The position numbers were made by a program, and so were the translations under genes. The notes under the pieces were generated by a model. The model was not told the DNA's origin and made no database searches. It was given only the letters and a program-made list of their open reading frames with translations. From the NCBI GenBank assembly GCA_000597885.1, contig CP004371.1, positions 2,744,501-2,808,500 on the forward strand: DNA of 64,000 nt, given 5' to 3'. This document shows positions 34,478 through 42,789 of the stretch, one piece after another. Every line of letters begins with the position of its first letter. Positions within the stretch are counted from its first letter, which is position 1. This DNA is from Flammeovirgaceae bacterium 311 (GTDB lineage Bacteria; Bacteroidota; Bacteroidia; Cytophagales; Cyclobacteriaceae).

Positions 34478-34485
34478 TATTTTTG
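34478..34485 (+). promoter_or_regulatory. -7 element of the Fur-family gene
   Basis: TATTTTTG fits TAnnTTTG exactly, 20 nt before the GTG start at 34506. No TGCA-N7-TGCA dyad overlaps it, so the regulator may not control itself through that site. Confidence 0.45.
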
Positions 34486-34505
34486 AATAGAAGCAACTAT
34501 TAGGT

Positions 34506-34937
34506 GTGGAAGAAGCCAGATTAAAAGACATGTTACGCGGCACAGGCCTGCGGTACACAAAGCAGAGAGGAGAGGTATTATATCTCTTTCGCGAGCATGA
34601 TACAGCCCTTACCCAGGCAGAGTTGGAAAAAATGCTTCCCTCCCAGTTCGATAGAATCACCCTCTACCGCATATTACGCTCTTTCGAAGCAAGCGGTCTG
34701 CTGCATAAGGTACTGGATGATTCCGGAACAACCCGTTTTGCCCTGTGCCGAACCGGCTGCTCCGAGCATGAACACCACGACGAACACGTGCACTTTCGCT
34801 GCTCCAACTGCCAGAAAACCCTCTGCCTGCCAGACGTTGCCATCCCGGCTGTTAAACTTCCCGGAGGATATGTTTTTGGCGATGCTAAACTGCTGATTGA
34901 TGGTATTTGCCCCGACTGCATCCAAAGCAGCAATTAA
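34506..34937 (+). CDS. Fur-family metalloregulator, probably Zur-like
   Basis: The 143-residue protein starts at a GTG (MEEARLKDML); the first ATG, eight codons later, would trim the N-terminal helix. The winged-helix part contains QAELEKMLPSQFDRITLYRILRSFEASGL. The dimer domain has a His-rich loop (CSEHEHHDEHVHF) and two CxxC pairs (Cys99/Cys102 and Cys135/Cys138) that would hold a structural zinc. The metal specificity is inferred: the genes just downstream are a TonB receptor and an acidic lipoprotein with matching dyads over their promoters, and the layout fits zinc uptake control better than iron. Confidence 0.85.
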   Translation: MEEARLKDMLRGTGLRYTKQRGEVLYLFREHDTALTQAELEKMLPSQFDRITLYRILRSFEASGLLHKVLDDSGTTRFALCRTGCSEHEHHDEHVHFRCSNCQKTLCLPDVAIPAVKLPGGYVFGDAKLLIDGICPDCIQSSN

Positions 34938-35016
34938 CCCCTGCACCCAGGTTAAAAACAATTAGAGTCAAAGACGCATTTCAATAGCAGGTGCTTTAGA
35001 GCATTTTTTAACTGCA

Positions 35017-35035
35017 ATTGCACTAATGTTGCAAT
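35017..35035 (+). promoter_or_regulatory. Candidate Fur/Zur operator before the TonB receptor
   Basis: ATTGCA (35017-35022) and TGCAAT (35030-35035) are an exact inverted repeat with a 7-nt spacer, CTAATGT. It covers the -33 region of the promoter whose -7 box lies at 35053-35060. A related dyad with a near-identical spacer is found at 37627-37641. Confidence 0.6.
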
Positions 35036-35052
35036 AGTACGCTCCTTTTCAT

Positions 35053-35060
35053 TACCTTTG
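35053..35060 (+). promoter_or_regulatory. -7 element of the TonB receptor gene
   Basis: TACCTTTG is an exact TAnnTTTG. The -33 position falls inside the dyad 35017-35035 (GTTG/TTGC), so a bound repressor would block RNA polymerase. Predicted start about 35067. Confidence 0.5.
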
Positions 35061-35165
35061 AACCGCCCTGACAATTTTTGATCAAAGGGTACTGCTAGCA
35101 CTGCATTGCTATTATTTAAGTTTTTCACTGTCTTGGAAAAATATACGAGCACCATCATCAGCTGG

Positions 35166-37595
35166 ATGTTTAAAAGGAACAGACTTTTCAGAAGCATGCT
35201 GTGGGTTCTGCCAATGTTGTTTACATCACTACCGGCAGCTGCCCAGGTGCAAAAACCAAAATGTATAAAAGACTGCAGCTGCGACATGGCCGGCCGGGTG
35301 GTAGACCAGCTTACCAAAGAACCTCTGCCTTATGCCACCGTTCAGCTCAAAGGCTCCTCTGTAGGCACCATTGCCGACGATGAGGGTATTTTTCATTTAC
35401 ACAACCTTTGCGAGGATGAGTTTGACCTGGTAATTTCCTTTGTAGGGTATAAGCCTATTACCCACCACCACGACCTTTACCACGACGATCCGGTTATTTA
35501 TCTTTCTCCTGAAGAAGCTCAGCTGGAAAGCATAGTGGTAGAAGGCCGGCAGGTGGAAAGAGGCATGGCCTCGGTTACGGCAACTACCCTTGGACCCGAA
35601 GAGCTGGAAGGCAGCCAGGGCGAACGCTTAGGCGATCTGCTAAGCCGGCTATCGGGTGTTACTACCCTGAGTACCGGCCAAAATATTGTAAAACCTGTTA
35701 TTCATGGCCTGCACAGCAGCCGTATTCTCATCATTAACAACGGCATACGGCACGAGAGCCAGAACTGGGGTGCAGAACATGCCCCTGAAATAGATCCTTC
35801 ACAAGCCAGCAACATCAGCCTGATAAAAGGGGCTGCCTCTGTAAAATATGGTCCAGGTGCTCTTGGGGGTGTTATTGTGATCAATCCTCCGCAACCCAGG
35901 CTGACAAGCACATTGAATGGTAGCGCCAATCTGAGACTGCAATCCAACGGCCGTGCCGCCGGCAGTACCCTGATGCTGCAGAAAGGTTACTCCAAATTTG
36001 CATGGATTGCGCAGGCCTCCGGCCTATACCAGGGTGATCTCCATGCTCCTGATTACAACCTAACCAATACCGGCGCCCGGGAATATAGCTTTTCTGCGGG
36101 GGCACTTTATCACAGAAGGCAACTGGACCTTAGGGTACACTACAGCTACTTTCAGCAAAAACTGGGTATTCTAAGAGGTTCTGTTGTAGGCAATTTAAAT
36201 GACTTAGCCTATGCCATTGGCAACGAGCCTCCAGCCGGTACCAGGAGCTTTTCGTATACCATCAATACCCCTAATCAGGAAGTAGCACACCACCTCCTGA
36301 AACTACACGGCACCTACTCTTTCCCCACCAGCAGCCTGGATTTCCAGTATGGATTTCAGATAAACCAGCGGCAGGAGTTTGATGTAAGAAGAGGATCGAA
36401 CAACGAAATACCTTCCATTAACCTGGAGCTGCTCACGCATTCTTTTGAAGCAGAATGGAATCATCCTGTGCTGGGCGCCTTTCGGGGCTCTGCAGGCATT
36501 CAGGCCCAAATGCAGGATAATAATAATATCCCCGGCACCAACACCACCCCTTTTCTCCCCAATTACAACAACTTTAACCTGGGGGCATACCTGGCGGAAT
36601 CTATACAGGCTGGAAACACCATTTTTGATGCCGGCCTGCGGTTTGATATCCAGCACAGCTCCATCAGGGGCAGAGATCAGCAACAAAACATTTTCCGCAA
36701 CGAACTTAATTACAGCAGCCTTACGGCCAGCACAGGATTTCTAGCGCCCCTGAACGCATGGTCTTCCATACAATCTAACCTGGGCCTGGCCTGGCGGCCG
36801 CCTAATATGGCAGAGCTCTACAGCTTTGGCAAGCACGAAACAGTTATAGAATATGGGCTGTGGCGATTTCATGAGGGCACATCCGGAGTTTATTCAGGAG
36901 CTGAACGGACTGCCAACAGTGAGTTGAGCTATAAATGGGTAAATACCTACAACTATCAGCGCAACAGAACCACAGCAGAAATAACCGCCTATGTTAATTA
37001 CCTGCAGAACTACATTTACAGCAAGCCTGCAGGCATCACTTCTACTGTACGGGGCCCATTTCCTTTTTTCATCTATGATCAGACCAACGCCCTGCTGGCC
37101 GGCTTAGAGGGCAGTTTTGCACTGCAACATAACACCAGCTGGGAATCTGCCCTGCGCTTAACTTTACTGCATGCTACGGATATCAAAAACAGGGAACGCT
37201 TTGTAGGCCTGCCTGCCAATCGTATGGCCTATTCCCTGGCATATACACAACCCAGGCTTGGTAAATTTCAAAACCTTGGCGCCGGGCTCGAAGCCTCCTA
37301 CACCTTCAGGCAGTACCTTGCTCCAGCTGTAATTACACCTTCAGAACTTATGGAATCCAGAGGGGAGGCTACAGAAGTATTTGCCTCTGCCGAAAACGGC
37401 TTTGATTTTATGGCTGCCCCTGATGGCTACTTCCTTCTTAATTTCACCAGCAGCATCGAAAAGGGCAAATTCACCTACCGCCTTGGGGTGCGCAACCTGC
37501 TGAATACTTCTTACCGGGACTATACCAACCGCCTGCGCTATTTTGCCGATGAGCCTGGCAGGAACTTTGTAGCATCAGTTAAATATACTTTCTGA
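35166..37595 (+). CDS. TonB-dependent outer-membrane receptor, probable metal (zinc) uptake
   Basis: The product is 809 residues from ATG 35166 (MFKRNRLFRSML), which places a normal signal peptide ending PAAAQ; the frame also opens at a TTG at 35106. After the signal come a Cys-rich turn (CIKDCSC), a carboxypeptidase-like regulatory domain (about 40-120, GRVVDQLTKEPLPYATVQL), a plug (about 140-260, with LSRLSGV, VIHGLHSSRILIINNG, HAPEIDPSQ and IKGAASVKYGPGALGGVI) and a 22-strand barrel ending FVASVKYTF. The HAPEID plug motif occurs in metal-type receptors. It is downstream of a Fur-family gene and is followed 65 nt later by a small acidic lipoprotein with its own similar operator. The substrate is inferred, not shown. 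Confidence 0.9.
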   Translation: MFKRNRLFRSMLWVLPMLFTSLPAAAQVQKPKCIKDCSCDMAGRVVDQLTKEPLPYATVQLKGSSVGTIADDEGIFHLHNLCEDEFDLVISFVGYKPITHHHDLYHDDPVIYLSPEEAQLESIVVEGRQVERGMASVTATTLGPEELEGSQGERLGDLLSRLSGVTTLSTGQNIVKPVIHGLHSSRILIINNGIRHESQNWGAEHAPEIDPSQASNISLIKGAASVKYGPGALGGVIVINPPQPRLTSTLNGSANLRLQSNGRAAGSTLMLQKGYSKFAWIAQASGLYQGDLHAPDYNLTNTGAREYSFSAGALYHRRQLDLRVHYSYFQQKLGILRGSVVGNLNDLAYAIGNEPPAGTRSFSYTINTPNQEVAHHLLKLHGTYSFPTSSLDFQYGFQINQRQEFDVRRGSNNEIPSINLELLTHSFEAEWNHPVLGAFRGSAGIQAQMQDNNNIPGTNTTPFLPNYNNFNLGAYLAESIQAGNTIFDAGLRFDIQHSSIRGRDQQQNIFRNELNYSSLTASTGFLAPLNAWSSIQSNLGLAWRPPNMAELYSFGKHETVIEYGLWRFHEGTSGVYSGAERTANSELSYKWVNTYNYQRNRTTAEITAYVNYLQNYIYSKPAGITSTVRGPFPFFIYDQTNALLAGLEGSFALQHNTSWESALRLTLLHATDIKNRERFVGLPANRMAYSLAYTQPRLGKFQNLGAGLEASYTFRQYLAPAVITPSELMESRGEATEVFASAENGFDFMAAPDGYFLLNFTSSIEKGKFTYRLGVRNLLNTSYRDYTNRLRYFADEPGRNFVASVKYTF

Positions 37596-37620
37596 AACTT
37601 TTTTACTTAAAAATGATTTG

Positions 37621-37628
37621 TATATTTG
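37621..37628 (+). promoter_or_regulatory. -7 element of the acidic lipoprotein gene
   Basis: TATATTTG fits TAnnTTTG exactly. It overlaps the first bases of the dyad 37627-37641. The predicted start (about 37635) lies inside the dyad. Confidence 0.5.
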
Positions 37629-37641
37629 CATCAATGTTGCA
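37627..37641 (+). promoter_or_regulatory. Second candidate Fur/Zur operator
   Basis: TGCA (37627-37630), the spacer TCAATGT, and TGCA (37638-37641). Spacing and the AATGT spacer core equal those of the dyad at 35017-35035. It overlaps the end of the -7 box and the predicted start site. Confidence 0.55.
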
Positions 37642-37660
37642 TTAAATAATATACATTCTT

Positions 37661-38251
37661 ATGAAACCGTTAAAAATCATTTTTTCACTGGCCCTGCTCT
37701 TCTGCACTTTTTTTCTAATGACCGGCTGCTCTGACGATGATGCTCCTGAAGCTGAAAATGAAGAAGAGGAAATCACTGAAGTAATCCTTACCTTCTCACC
37801 TACCACCGGAGGGGATCCATTGGTTTTTTCTTGGGTTGATCCTGATGGTAGTGGAACTCAGCAACCTGTAATAGATCCCATAGTATTGAATCAAAATACA
37901 GCCTACACCCTTACAATTGAACTTTATGGTCCAAATGGTGAGGATTTTACAGAAGAGATAGAAGAAGAAGCAGATGAACATATGTTTTTCTTTGGCTGGA
38001 CCGGCTCACTTTTTACTAGTCCTGAAGGAAATGGCAACATTAGCAACCGCAGCGGCACAGTTAACTATGGCACGGATTTAGATAGCAGAGGCTTGCCTCT
38101 GGGACTCTCTACCACCTGGGCAACCGGCGAAGCTGCCACCGGCACTTTCAGAATTGTACTGAAGCATCAGCCAGGTATAAAAACAGCCAATTCCACAGTA
38201 AATGATGGAGAAACAGATGCTGATAATACCTGGAGCGTTACAATAGAATAA
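37661..38251 (+). CDS. Type 1 periplasmic-binding-fold-like acidic lipoprotein
   Basis: The 196-residue protein has a lipoprotein signal (LMTGC, then DDD) and a strongly acidic linker (EAENEEEEITE). Its beta-rich body belongs to the family often labelled type 1 periplasmic binding fold superfamily protein in Bacteroidota: TLTIELYGPNG, EEIEEEADEHMFFF, then a C-terminal NDGETDADNTWSVTIE. The EEADEH segment and acidic tracts could bind metal. Relatives are often next to TonB receptors, as here (65 nt downstream). It probably works at the outer membrane with the receptor; the binding role is inference. It has its own promoter and operator, so it can be expressed separately from the receptor gene. 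Confidence 0.8.
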   Translation: MKPLKIIFSLALLFCTFFLMTGCSDDDAPEAENEEEEITEVILTFSPTTGGDPLVFSWVDPDGSGTQQPVIDPIVLNQNTAYTLTIELYGPNGEDFTEEIEEEADEHMFFFGWTGSLFTSPEGNGNISNRSGTVNYGTDLDSRGLPLGLSTTWATGEAATGTFRIVLKHQPGIKTANSTVNDGETDADNTWSVTIE

Positions 38252-38276
38252 TTTTAGTCTGAAAGATTATAGCATG

Positions 38277-38308
38277 AGCCTCGGGATTTAAGCCCGAGGC
38301 TTTTCTTT
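38277..38308 (+). terminator. Intrinsic terminator after the metal-uptake lipoprotein gene
   Basis: GCCTCGGG (38278-38285) and CCCGAGGC (38293-38300) pair perfectly around a 7-nt loop, followed by TTTTCTTTT. Confidence 0.85.
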
Positions 38309-38352
38309 TATTGTTCCGAACTAAAACTTGGTATTTTTAGCTTTATAAAATA

Positions 38353-38610
38353 ATGATCCGACTGCTGAAAAAGCTTGTTGCTGCTATACTCATAGGGCTG
38401 GTACGATTTTATCAGCTGGCAATATCTCCTTTGCTGGGCTCAAACTGCCGCCACTCGCCTACCTGCTCTGCCTACATGATCCAGGCCATACAGGAGTGGG
38501 GTCCAGTCAGGGGTACATGGCTGGGGCTGAAGCGTATTGGCCGCTGCCACCCCTGGGGCACCCATGGGTATGATCCTGTACCACGCCGACCGCGCCCGCA
38601 GAAGCCATAA
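38353..38610 (+). CDS. yidD: Membrane protein insertion efficiency factor YidD
   Basis: The 85-residue protein matches YidD closely: an amphipathic N-terminal helix ([21 protein letters not shown] crosses into the core), the conserved [11 protein letters not shown] motif, and the C-terminal [15 protein letters not shown]. YidD aids insertion of inner-membrane proteins by the Sec/YidC route. In many genomes it sits with rpmH, rnpA and yidC; here it stands alone, 102 nt after the lipoprotein gene, with a TATTTTTA -7-like box at 38332-38339. It is convergent with the Lgt-like gene, with a 50-nt gap. Confidence 0.93.
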   Translation: MIRLLKKLVAAILIGLVRFYQLAISPLLGSNCRHSPTCSAYMIQAIQEWGPVRGTWLGLKRIGRCHPWGTHGYDPVPRRPRPQKP

Positions 38611-38660
38611 AAGCATGCCGTAAGCCCTTTGCAGACCAGGCCGCAGCAAAGTATACACAG

Positions 38661-40517
38661 TTATAGTTTTTTTCGTATTCTTTTGCCTGCCGGCAATACT
38701 CCTCTTACCTGATGCCCAAACCGGTAATGAAGCCCCAGTGCGAACTCGTATGTATTGTCGTTAGTGAACGACCAGTCCTTTCTCCAGAGATAGAGAGATT
38801 CCAGGGCAATTCTGTCCTTCACCGGAATGTGTGCTGATAAAAACCAGCCATCATCACCAATGCCGCCCCACTGAAGGTTGGTTCCATTTTTAATTCCAAA
38901 ACCTGAGCCAATGCTGTACTGATACTGCATTCCGGGTAGGGCGGATGGAAATTGCTGTGCTATCCGCAGATTCAGGAAAAGGATATTTATGGGGCCTAAT
39001 CTTACAAATGCCTGTGGAAACAGGGGCACCTTTTTAGTAGCGCTAATATCCTGTGAACCAGTAATAGCATCCTCCTGCTCGCGGATGGTGTACAACAAAC
39101 TCCCTATATGAAACCCTCCGCCAAATCCATAGAACCTCCTGTTATAGGCTACATAAGGATTTAAACCGAATATGGTATGCCGGTCCTCCTGGGCATTGCT
39201 TAAATTGGTTTCAGTGTGTATTCCCCCATACATATTCAGGCCATAGGTAAATGTTTCTTTTTTCCGCTCTTTGGTTCTGGAAAAACCGCCACCCACAATG
39301 TTATATTCCTGTTTATAATAGGTTGTGCTTGTGTTACCCCCGCAGCCCCCATTATCGGGTGCAGTCGAATAAAAGGTTAAAGAATTTGTATAATTGCCTG
39401 TTCCGTACCCCACGCTAAGGGTATTATACCTTTTTAAATAACTGGAATCTTTAACAGCAGGAATGGTCTGACTCATCAGCAGGAGGGGCAAAAGCAAAAG
39501 TGCCCCCGTTTGCCACCTGAAACCAGGCTGCGCATAAGCCAAAAACAGCTCATAAGCTGCAACAGCTATTACTGGTAAAAATACTATATTAAGCACCAGG
39601 ATCTCCCGTAGCACCAGCCAGTTGCTTAGTGACCAGAATACGACCACCAGCAGCAGGAGATACAGCAAATGTTGTTTCAGGGGCCTTGGCTCAGTCACAG
39701 CTGTGTTTCCTTCAGCATTTTTATGCCTCTGCTCCCGGTACAACAGTATAAGACCTAGCAGCGTTACAAACAGTAAAATGCCCCACTGAACCTTATTAAT
39801 GCCCCAAAACTGGTCTTTGCCTGCAATTGCTAAAGTAGCATCTCTGAAAAATTCTGTAATAAAACGGAAGGAAGCAAAAAAGAGTACAAAACTCAAAAAC
39901 AGGTTAACGGGAGCCTTAACATGCCTGCGCACAAGAAGCAGTAACAGTAATACCATAAAGGCTGCTGTTGCCTCGTAAAGCTGGGATGGATGCACCGGTA
40001 AGGATATACTATCTCCATAAGCAATGGCGCCCCTTTCGAACTGGTGGTAATGCGGCAGGGTGTTAACAGGATACCGTACAGCCCAGGGCACATTTGTTAC
40101 TGTGCCATGGCAACAGCCTACCAAAAAACAGCCCAGACGCTGAATGGCCATACATACAGGCAGCACCCATGCAAAAATATCGAGTGATGACCAGGGCAAG
40201 CGGCCCCACCTCCTGCCCGCCAGCAAACCCAGCATCCCCAACAGTACGCCTCCCAGAATCGTCATTTTTGAGCTGAGGGGTAAGCTGTAAGTAGCCATTG
40301 CTGTCTGCAATTCTTCGGCAGTATAGGCAAGCAGCTTACAGCCCAGTACAAAAAGCAGCCAGCCGCTGGCCACCATCAACAGCCAGGGCAGTTGTGCATA
40401 GCCTCTTTTCCTGCCCTGGTGCAGCAACATGATAAAAGCTAGCAGAAATGCCAGCAGATAAAAAATATTGAACCACAGACCACCATCTGCGATGTCAATG
40501 ATCAAAAACTTTTCCAT
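38661..40517 (-). CDS. Lgt-like membrane transferase fused to a C-terminal beta-rich domain
   Basis: The 618-residue protein starts with seven helices (about 15-260) like prolipoprotein diacylglyceryl transferase: QRLGCFLVGCCHG (126-138), the HPSQLYEA motif (176-183) and FRFITEFFR (217-225). Four or so more helices follow to about residue 350. Residues 355-618 are then soluble and beta-rich, with repeated aromatic strands resembling an outer-membrane or periplasmic barrel (LSVGYGTGNYT, ending FALGLHYRFG). A true Lgt is about 270 residues and acts on prolipoproteins at the inner membrane. This may be a paralogue with a changed acceptor, and catalysis is not proven. It has no adjacent partner on the minus strand. 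Confidence 0.8.
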   Translation of the reverse strand: MEKFLIIDIADGGLWFNIFYLLAFLLAFIMLLHQGRKRGYAQLPWLLMVASGWLLFVLGCKLLAYTAEELQTAMATYSLPLSSKMTILGGVLLGMLGLLAGRRWGRLPWSSLDIFAWVLPVCMAIQRLGCFLVGCCHGTVTNVPWAVRYPVNTLPHYHQFERGAIAYGDSISLPVHPSQLYEATAAFMVLLLLLLVRRHVKAPVNLFLSFVLFFASFRFITEFFRDATLAIAGKDQFWGINKVQWGILLFVTLLGLILLYREQRHKNAEGNTAVTEPRPLKQHLLYLLLLVVVFWSLSNWLVLREILVLNIVFLPVIAVAAYELFLAYAQPGFRWQTGALLLLPLLLMSQTIPAVKDSSYLKRYNTLSVGYGTGNYTNSLTFYSTAPDNGGCGGNTSTTYYKQEYNIVGGGFSRTKERKKETFTYGLNMYGGIHTETNLSNAQEDRHTIFGLNPYVAYNRRFYGFGGGFHIGSLLYTIREQEDAITGSQDISATKKVPLFPQAFVRLGPINILFLNLRIAQQFPSALPGMQYQYSIGSGFGIKNGTNLQWGGIGDDGWFLSAHIPVKDRIALESLYLWRKDWSFTNDNTYEFALGLHYRFGHQVRGVLPAGKRIRKKL

Positions 40518-40661
40518 TAGAAAGCCTGGGGAAAGATGTTTATCTAATGTAAGATAATTCTATAATTTATTAATATTATACAAGCTAGTTTATTTACCTT
40601 AGGGCCTGTCTTTCAATAAGTTTGAAGGATCTCCTAAACCTTTAGCCACTAGTTTCTTATT

Positions 40662-41291
40662 ATGACAGGTCCTGATCCCGCTACAGCCTTTCCTTTAAAG
40701 CATTATGACAAGCTTTGCTTTTTGAAGAACATCATCAAAGCACCCAATATCAGCATAGGCGATTACACCTATTATGATGATTTCAGGAGTGTTGATAATT
40801 TCAGAAAGAATGTAAAATACCTGTTTGACTTTACCGGCGACAAGCTTATGATTGGTAAGTTCTGCATGATTGCCTCAGACGTACAGTTCATCATGAATGG
40901 AGCCAACCACCTAACGAACGCCATCTCCAGCTATCCATTTGCTATATTCGGCCAGGGCTGGCAGGAGGCTATGGAAGGCAAGGCTTATCCCTCCAAGGGA
41001 AATACTGTGATCGGAAACGATGTGTGGCTGGGCTACAAAGCTGCCATCATGCCGGGCGTAACCATAGGTGATGGTGCTATTATTGGAGCCTATGCGGTTG
41101 TTAGTAAAGATGTGCCTCCATACTCCATTGTAGCCGGCAACCCGGCAGCCCTGATCAGGAGGCGTTTCAGTGAGGAGGACATTGAACGACTCTTAAACAT
41201 TCGCTGGTGGGACTGGCCGATAGAAAAAATTACCCGCAACATTCAGCTGCTCACTGGCAATGATATAAATGGGCTGGAAAAAGCAGATTAA
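40662..41291 (+). CDS. Vat-type (xenobiotic/streptogramin A) O-acetyltransferase homologue
   Basis: The 209-residue left-handed beta-helix acetyltransferase matches the Vat/CatB family along its whole length: MTGPDP-like start, ISIGDYTYYDD, LMIGKFCMIASDVQFIMNGANHLTN (catalytic-type His83), hexapeptide repeats GNTVIGNDVWLGYKAAIMPGV (split over two coils), VAGNPA, and a C-terminal WWDWPIEKI. It probably transfers acetyl from acetyl-CoA to a hydroxyl group. Whether it modifies streptogramin A or a cell-wall or secondary metabolite cannot be told. There is no mobile element nearby, so it is likely intrinsic. It is convergent with nqrF across a terminator. Confidence 0.85.
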   Translation: MTGPDPATAFPLKHYDKLCFLKNIIKAPNISIGDYTYYDDFRSVDNFRKNVKYLFDFTGDKLMIGKFCMIASDVQFIMNGANHLTNAISSYPFAIFGQGWQEAMEGKAYPSKGNTVIGNDVWLGYKAAIMPGVTIGDGAIIGAYAVVSKDVPPYSIVAGNPAALIRRRFSEEDIERLLNIRWWDWPIEKITRNIQLLTGNDINGLEKAD

Positions 41292-41321
41292 AGCGACCGA
41301 TAACCAGGTTTGAAAATTAAA

Positions 41322-41350
41322 AAAGCCTCTCCTTATTTGGGAGAGGCTTT
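41322..41350. terminator. Bidirectional terminator between Vat-like gene and nqrF
   Basis: AAAGCCTCTCC (41322-41332) pairs perfectly with GGAGAGGCTTT (41340-41350) around TTATTTG, with A- and T-rich flanks on both sides. Confidence 0.85.
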
Positions 41351-41370
41351 CTTTTTATGAATACTGTTGA

Positions 41371-42672
41371 TCAACCACCAAAGTCGTCGAAGCGGATATT
41401 TTCTTTGGGAACACCCATATCATCGAGCATTTTCAGTACCGCGGCGTTCATCATTGGAGGTCCGCACAGGTAATACTCAATTTCATCTGGCTCGGGGTGA
41501 GTCTTCAGGTAATTATCGAATAGCACCTGGTGAATAAAACCAACATAACCATCGCCGCTGTCATCAAGAGCTTTTTTCACCTGCCAGTTATCTTCCGGCA
41601 GCGGCTCAGAAAGGCCAATGTAGAAGCGGAAGTTCGGGAAGTCCTTCTCGATATTACGGAAATGGTTGGTGTAGAAAAGCTCTTTTTTAGAGCGGCCACC
41701 ATACCAGTAGCTTACTTTACGATCGGTTTTTTCTGTATGGAACAGGTGGAAGATGTGCGAACGAAGCGGAGCCATACCTGCACCACCACCAATGTAAACC
41801 ATTTCACGCTTGGTTTGGTTGATGTGGAACTCACCGTAAGGACCGGAAATTGTTACTTTATCGCCGGGTACACGAGAGAATACATAAGAAGAGCAAACGC
41901 CGGGGTTTACATCCATCCAGCGGTTATTGGCACGGTCCCATGGTGGAGTGGCAATACGGATGGTAAGCATCACAATGTCACCTTCGGCAGGGTGATTGGC
42001 CATGGAGTAGGCACGGAAGAGCTCCTCATCGTTTCTCATAGTCAGCCCCCACATCTGAAATTTATCCCAGTCGGACTTGTACACATCAGGCTTGTGGTTC
42101 AGCTCAGGCTTAGGCGTGATATCCATGTCCTTGAAAGAAACGGTAATTACCGGTACGTCGATCTGGATGTAACCACCCGGCTCGAAGTCCATGCTTTCAC
42201 CCTCCGGCAGGCGCACCACAAATTCTTTGATAAAGGTAGAAACGTTGTAGTTCGATACCACTTCGCACTCCCACTTCTTGATACCGAAGATTTCTTCCGG
42301 GATGCGGATGCGCATATCATTTTTCACCTTTACCTGGCAGGCCAGGCGCACGTTTTCGCGTTGTTCGGTACGGCTTAAGTGACCAACCTCTGTGGGTAAC
42401 ACCTCGCCGGCACCTTCTTCTACCACGCACTTACACATGGCACAGGTACCGCCGCCGCCACAGGCAGAAGGCAAAAATACTTTCTGCGCAGACAGGGTGC
42501 TTAGGAGCGTTCCACCTGCCGAAACTACCATTGGCTCATTTTCGTCGCCATTCACCACAATGCGCACGTCTCCGGACTGTACTAACTTGGACTGAGCGAA
42601 CAACAGGATCAGCACAAGGAGCAAAATAACCACAGCAAACGCAACAATGGCAGCAATGATTTCTGGACTCAT
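41371..42672 (-). CDS. nqrF: Na+-translocating NADH:quinone reductase subunit F
   Basis: The 433-residue protein has one N-terminal membrane helix (about 5-26), a plant-type [2Fe-2S] ferredoxin domain with Cys71, Cys77, Cys80 and Cys112, and an FAD/NAD(H) ferredoxin-reductase domain ([32 protein letters not shown]). NqrF is the electron-input subunit of the Na+ pump: it takes electrons from NADH and passes them to the other subunits. NqrA-E genes are not in the window. It seems to be a separate unit with its own -7 box at 42711-42718. Length and cysteine spacing match known NqrF. Confidence 0.95.
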   Translation of the reverse strand: MSPEIIAAIVAFAVVILLLVLILLFAQSKLVQSGDVRIVVNGDENEPMVVSAGGTLLSTLSAQKVFLPSACGGGGTCAMCKCVVEEGAGEVLPTEVGHLSRTEQRENVRLACQVKVKNDMRIRIPEEIFGIKKWECEVVSNYNVSTFIKEFVVRLPEGESMDFEPGGYIQIDVPVITVSFKDMDITPKPELNHKPDVYKSDWDKFQMWGLTMRNDEELFRAYSMANHPAEGDIVMLTIRIATPPWDRANNRWMDVNPGVCSSYVFSRVPGDKVTISGPYGEFHINQTKREMVYIGGGAGMAPLRSHIFHLFHTEKTDRKVSYWYGGRSKKELFYTNHFRNIEKDFPNFRFYIGLSEPLPEDNWQVKKALDDSGDGYVGFIHQVLFDNYLKTHPEPDEIEYYLCGPPMMNAAVLKMLDDMGVPKENIRFDDFGG

Positions 42673-42710
42673 GTATTTCTCTTAAAATGGGTTTAAGATC
42701 TAATTTGGCG

Positions 42711-42718
42711 CAAATATA
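42711..42718 (-). promoter_or_regulatory. -7 element of nqrF
   Basis: CAAATATA on the plus strand reads TATATTTG on the minus strand, an exact TAnnTTTG, 38 nt before the start at 42672. The -33 position is weak. Confidence 0.45.
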
Positions 42719-42789
42719 CCCAACAAAGGGCAATTAAATCAGTAAAGTTCGGTTTTTTTCCTACGTATTCAGCACTGCTTTTTAATGGG

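Noticed and set aside
41530-42378. Plus-strand frame opposite nqrF
   Set aside because: Shadow; the nqrF frame carries all Fe-S and FAD motifs.
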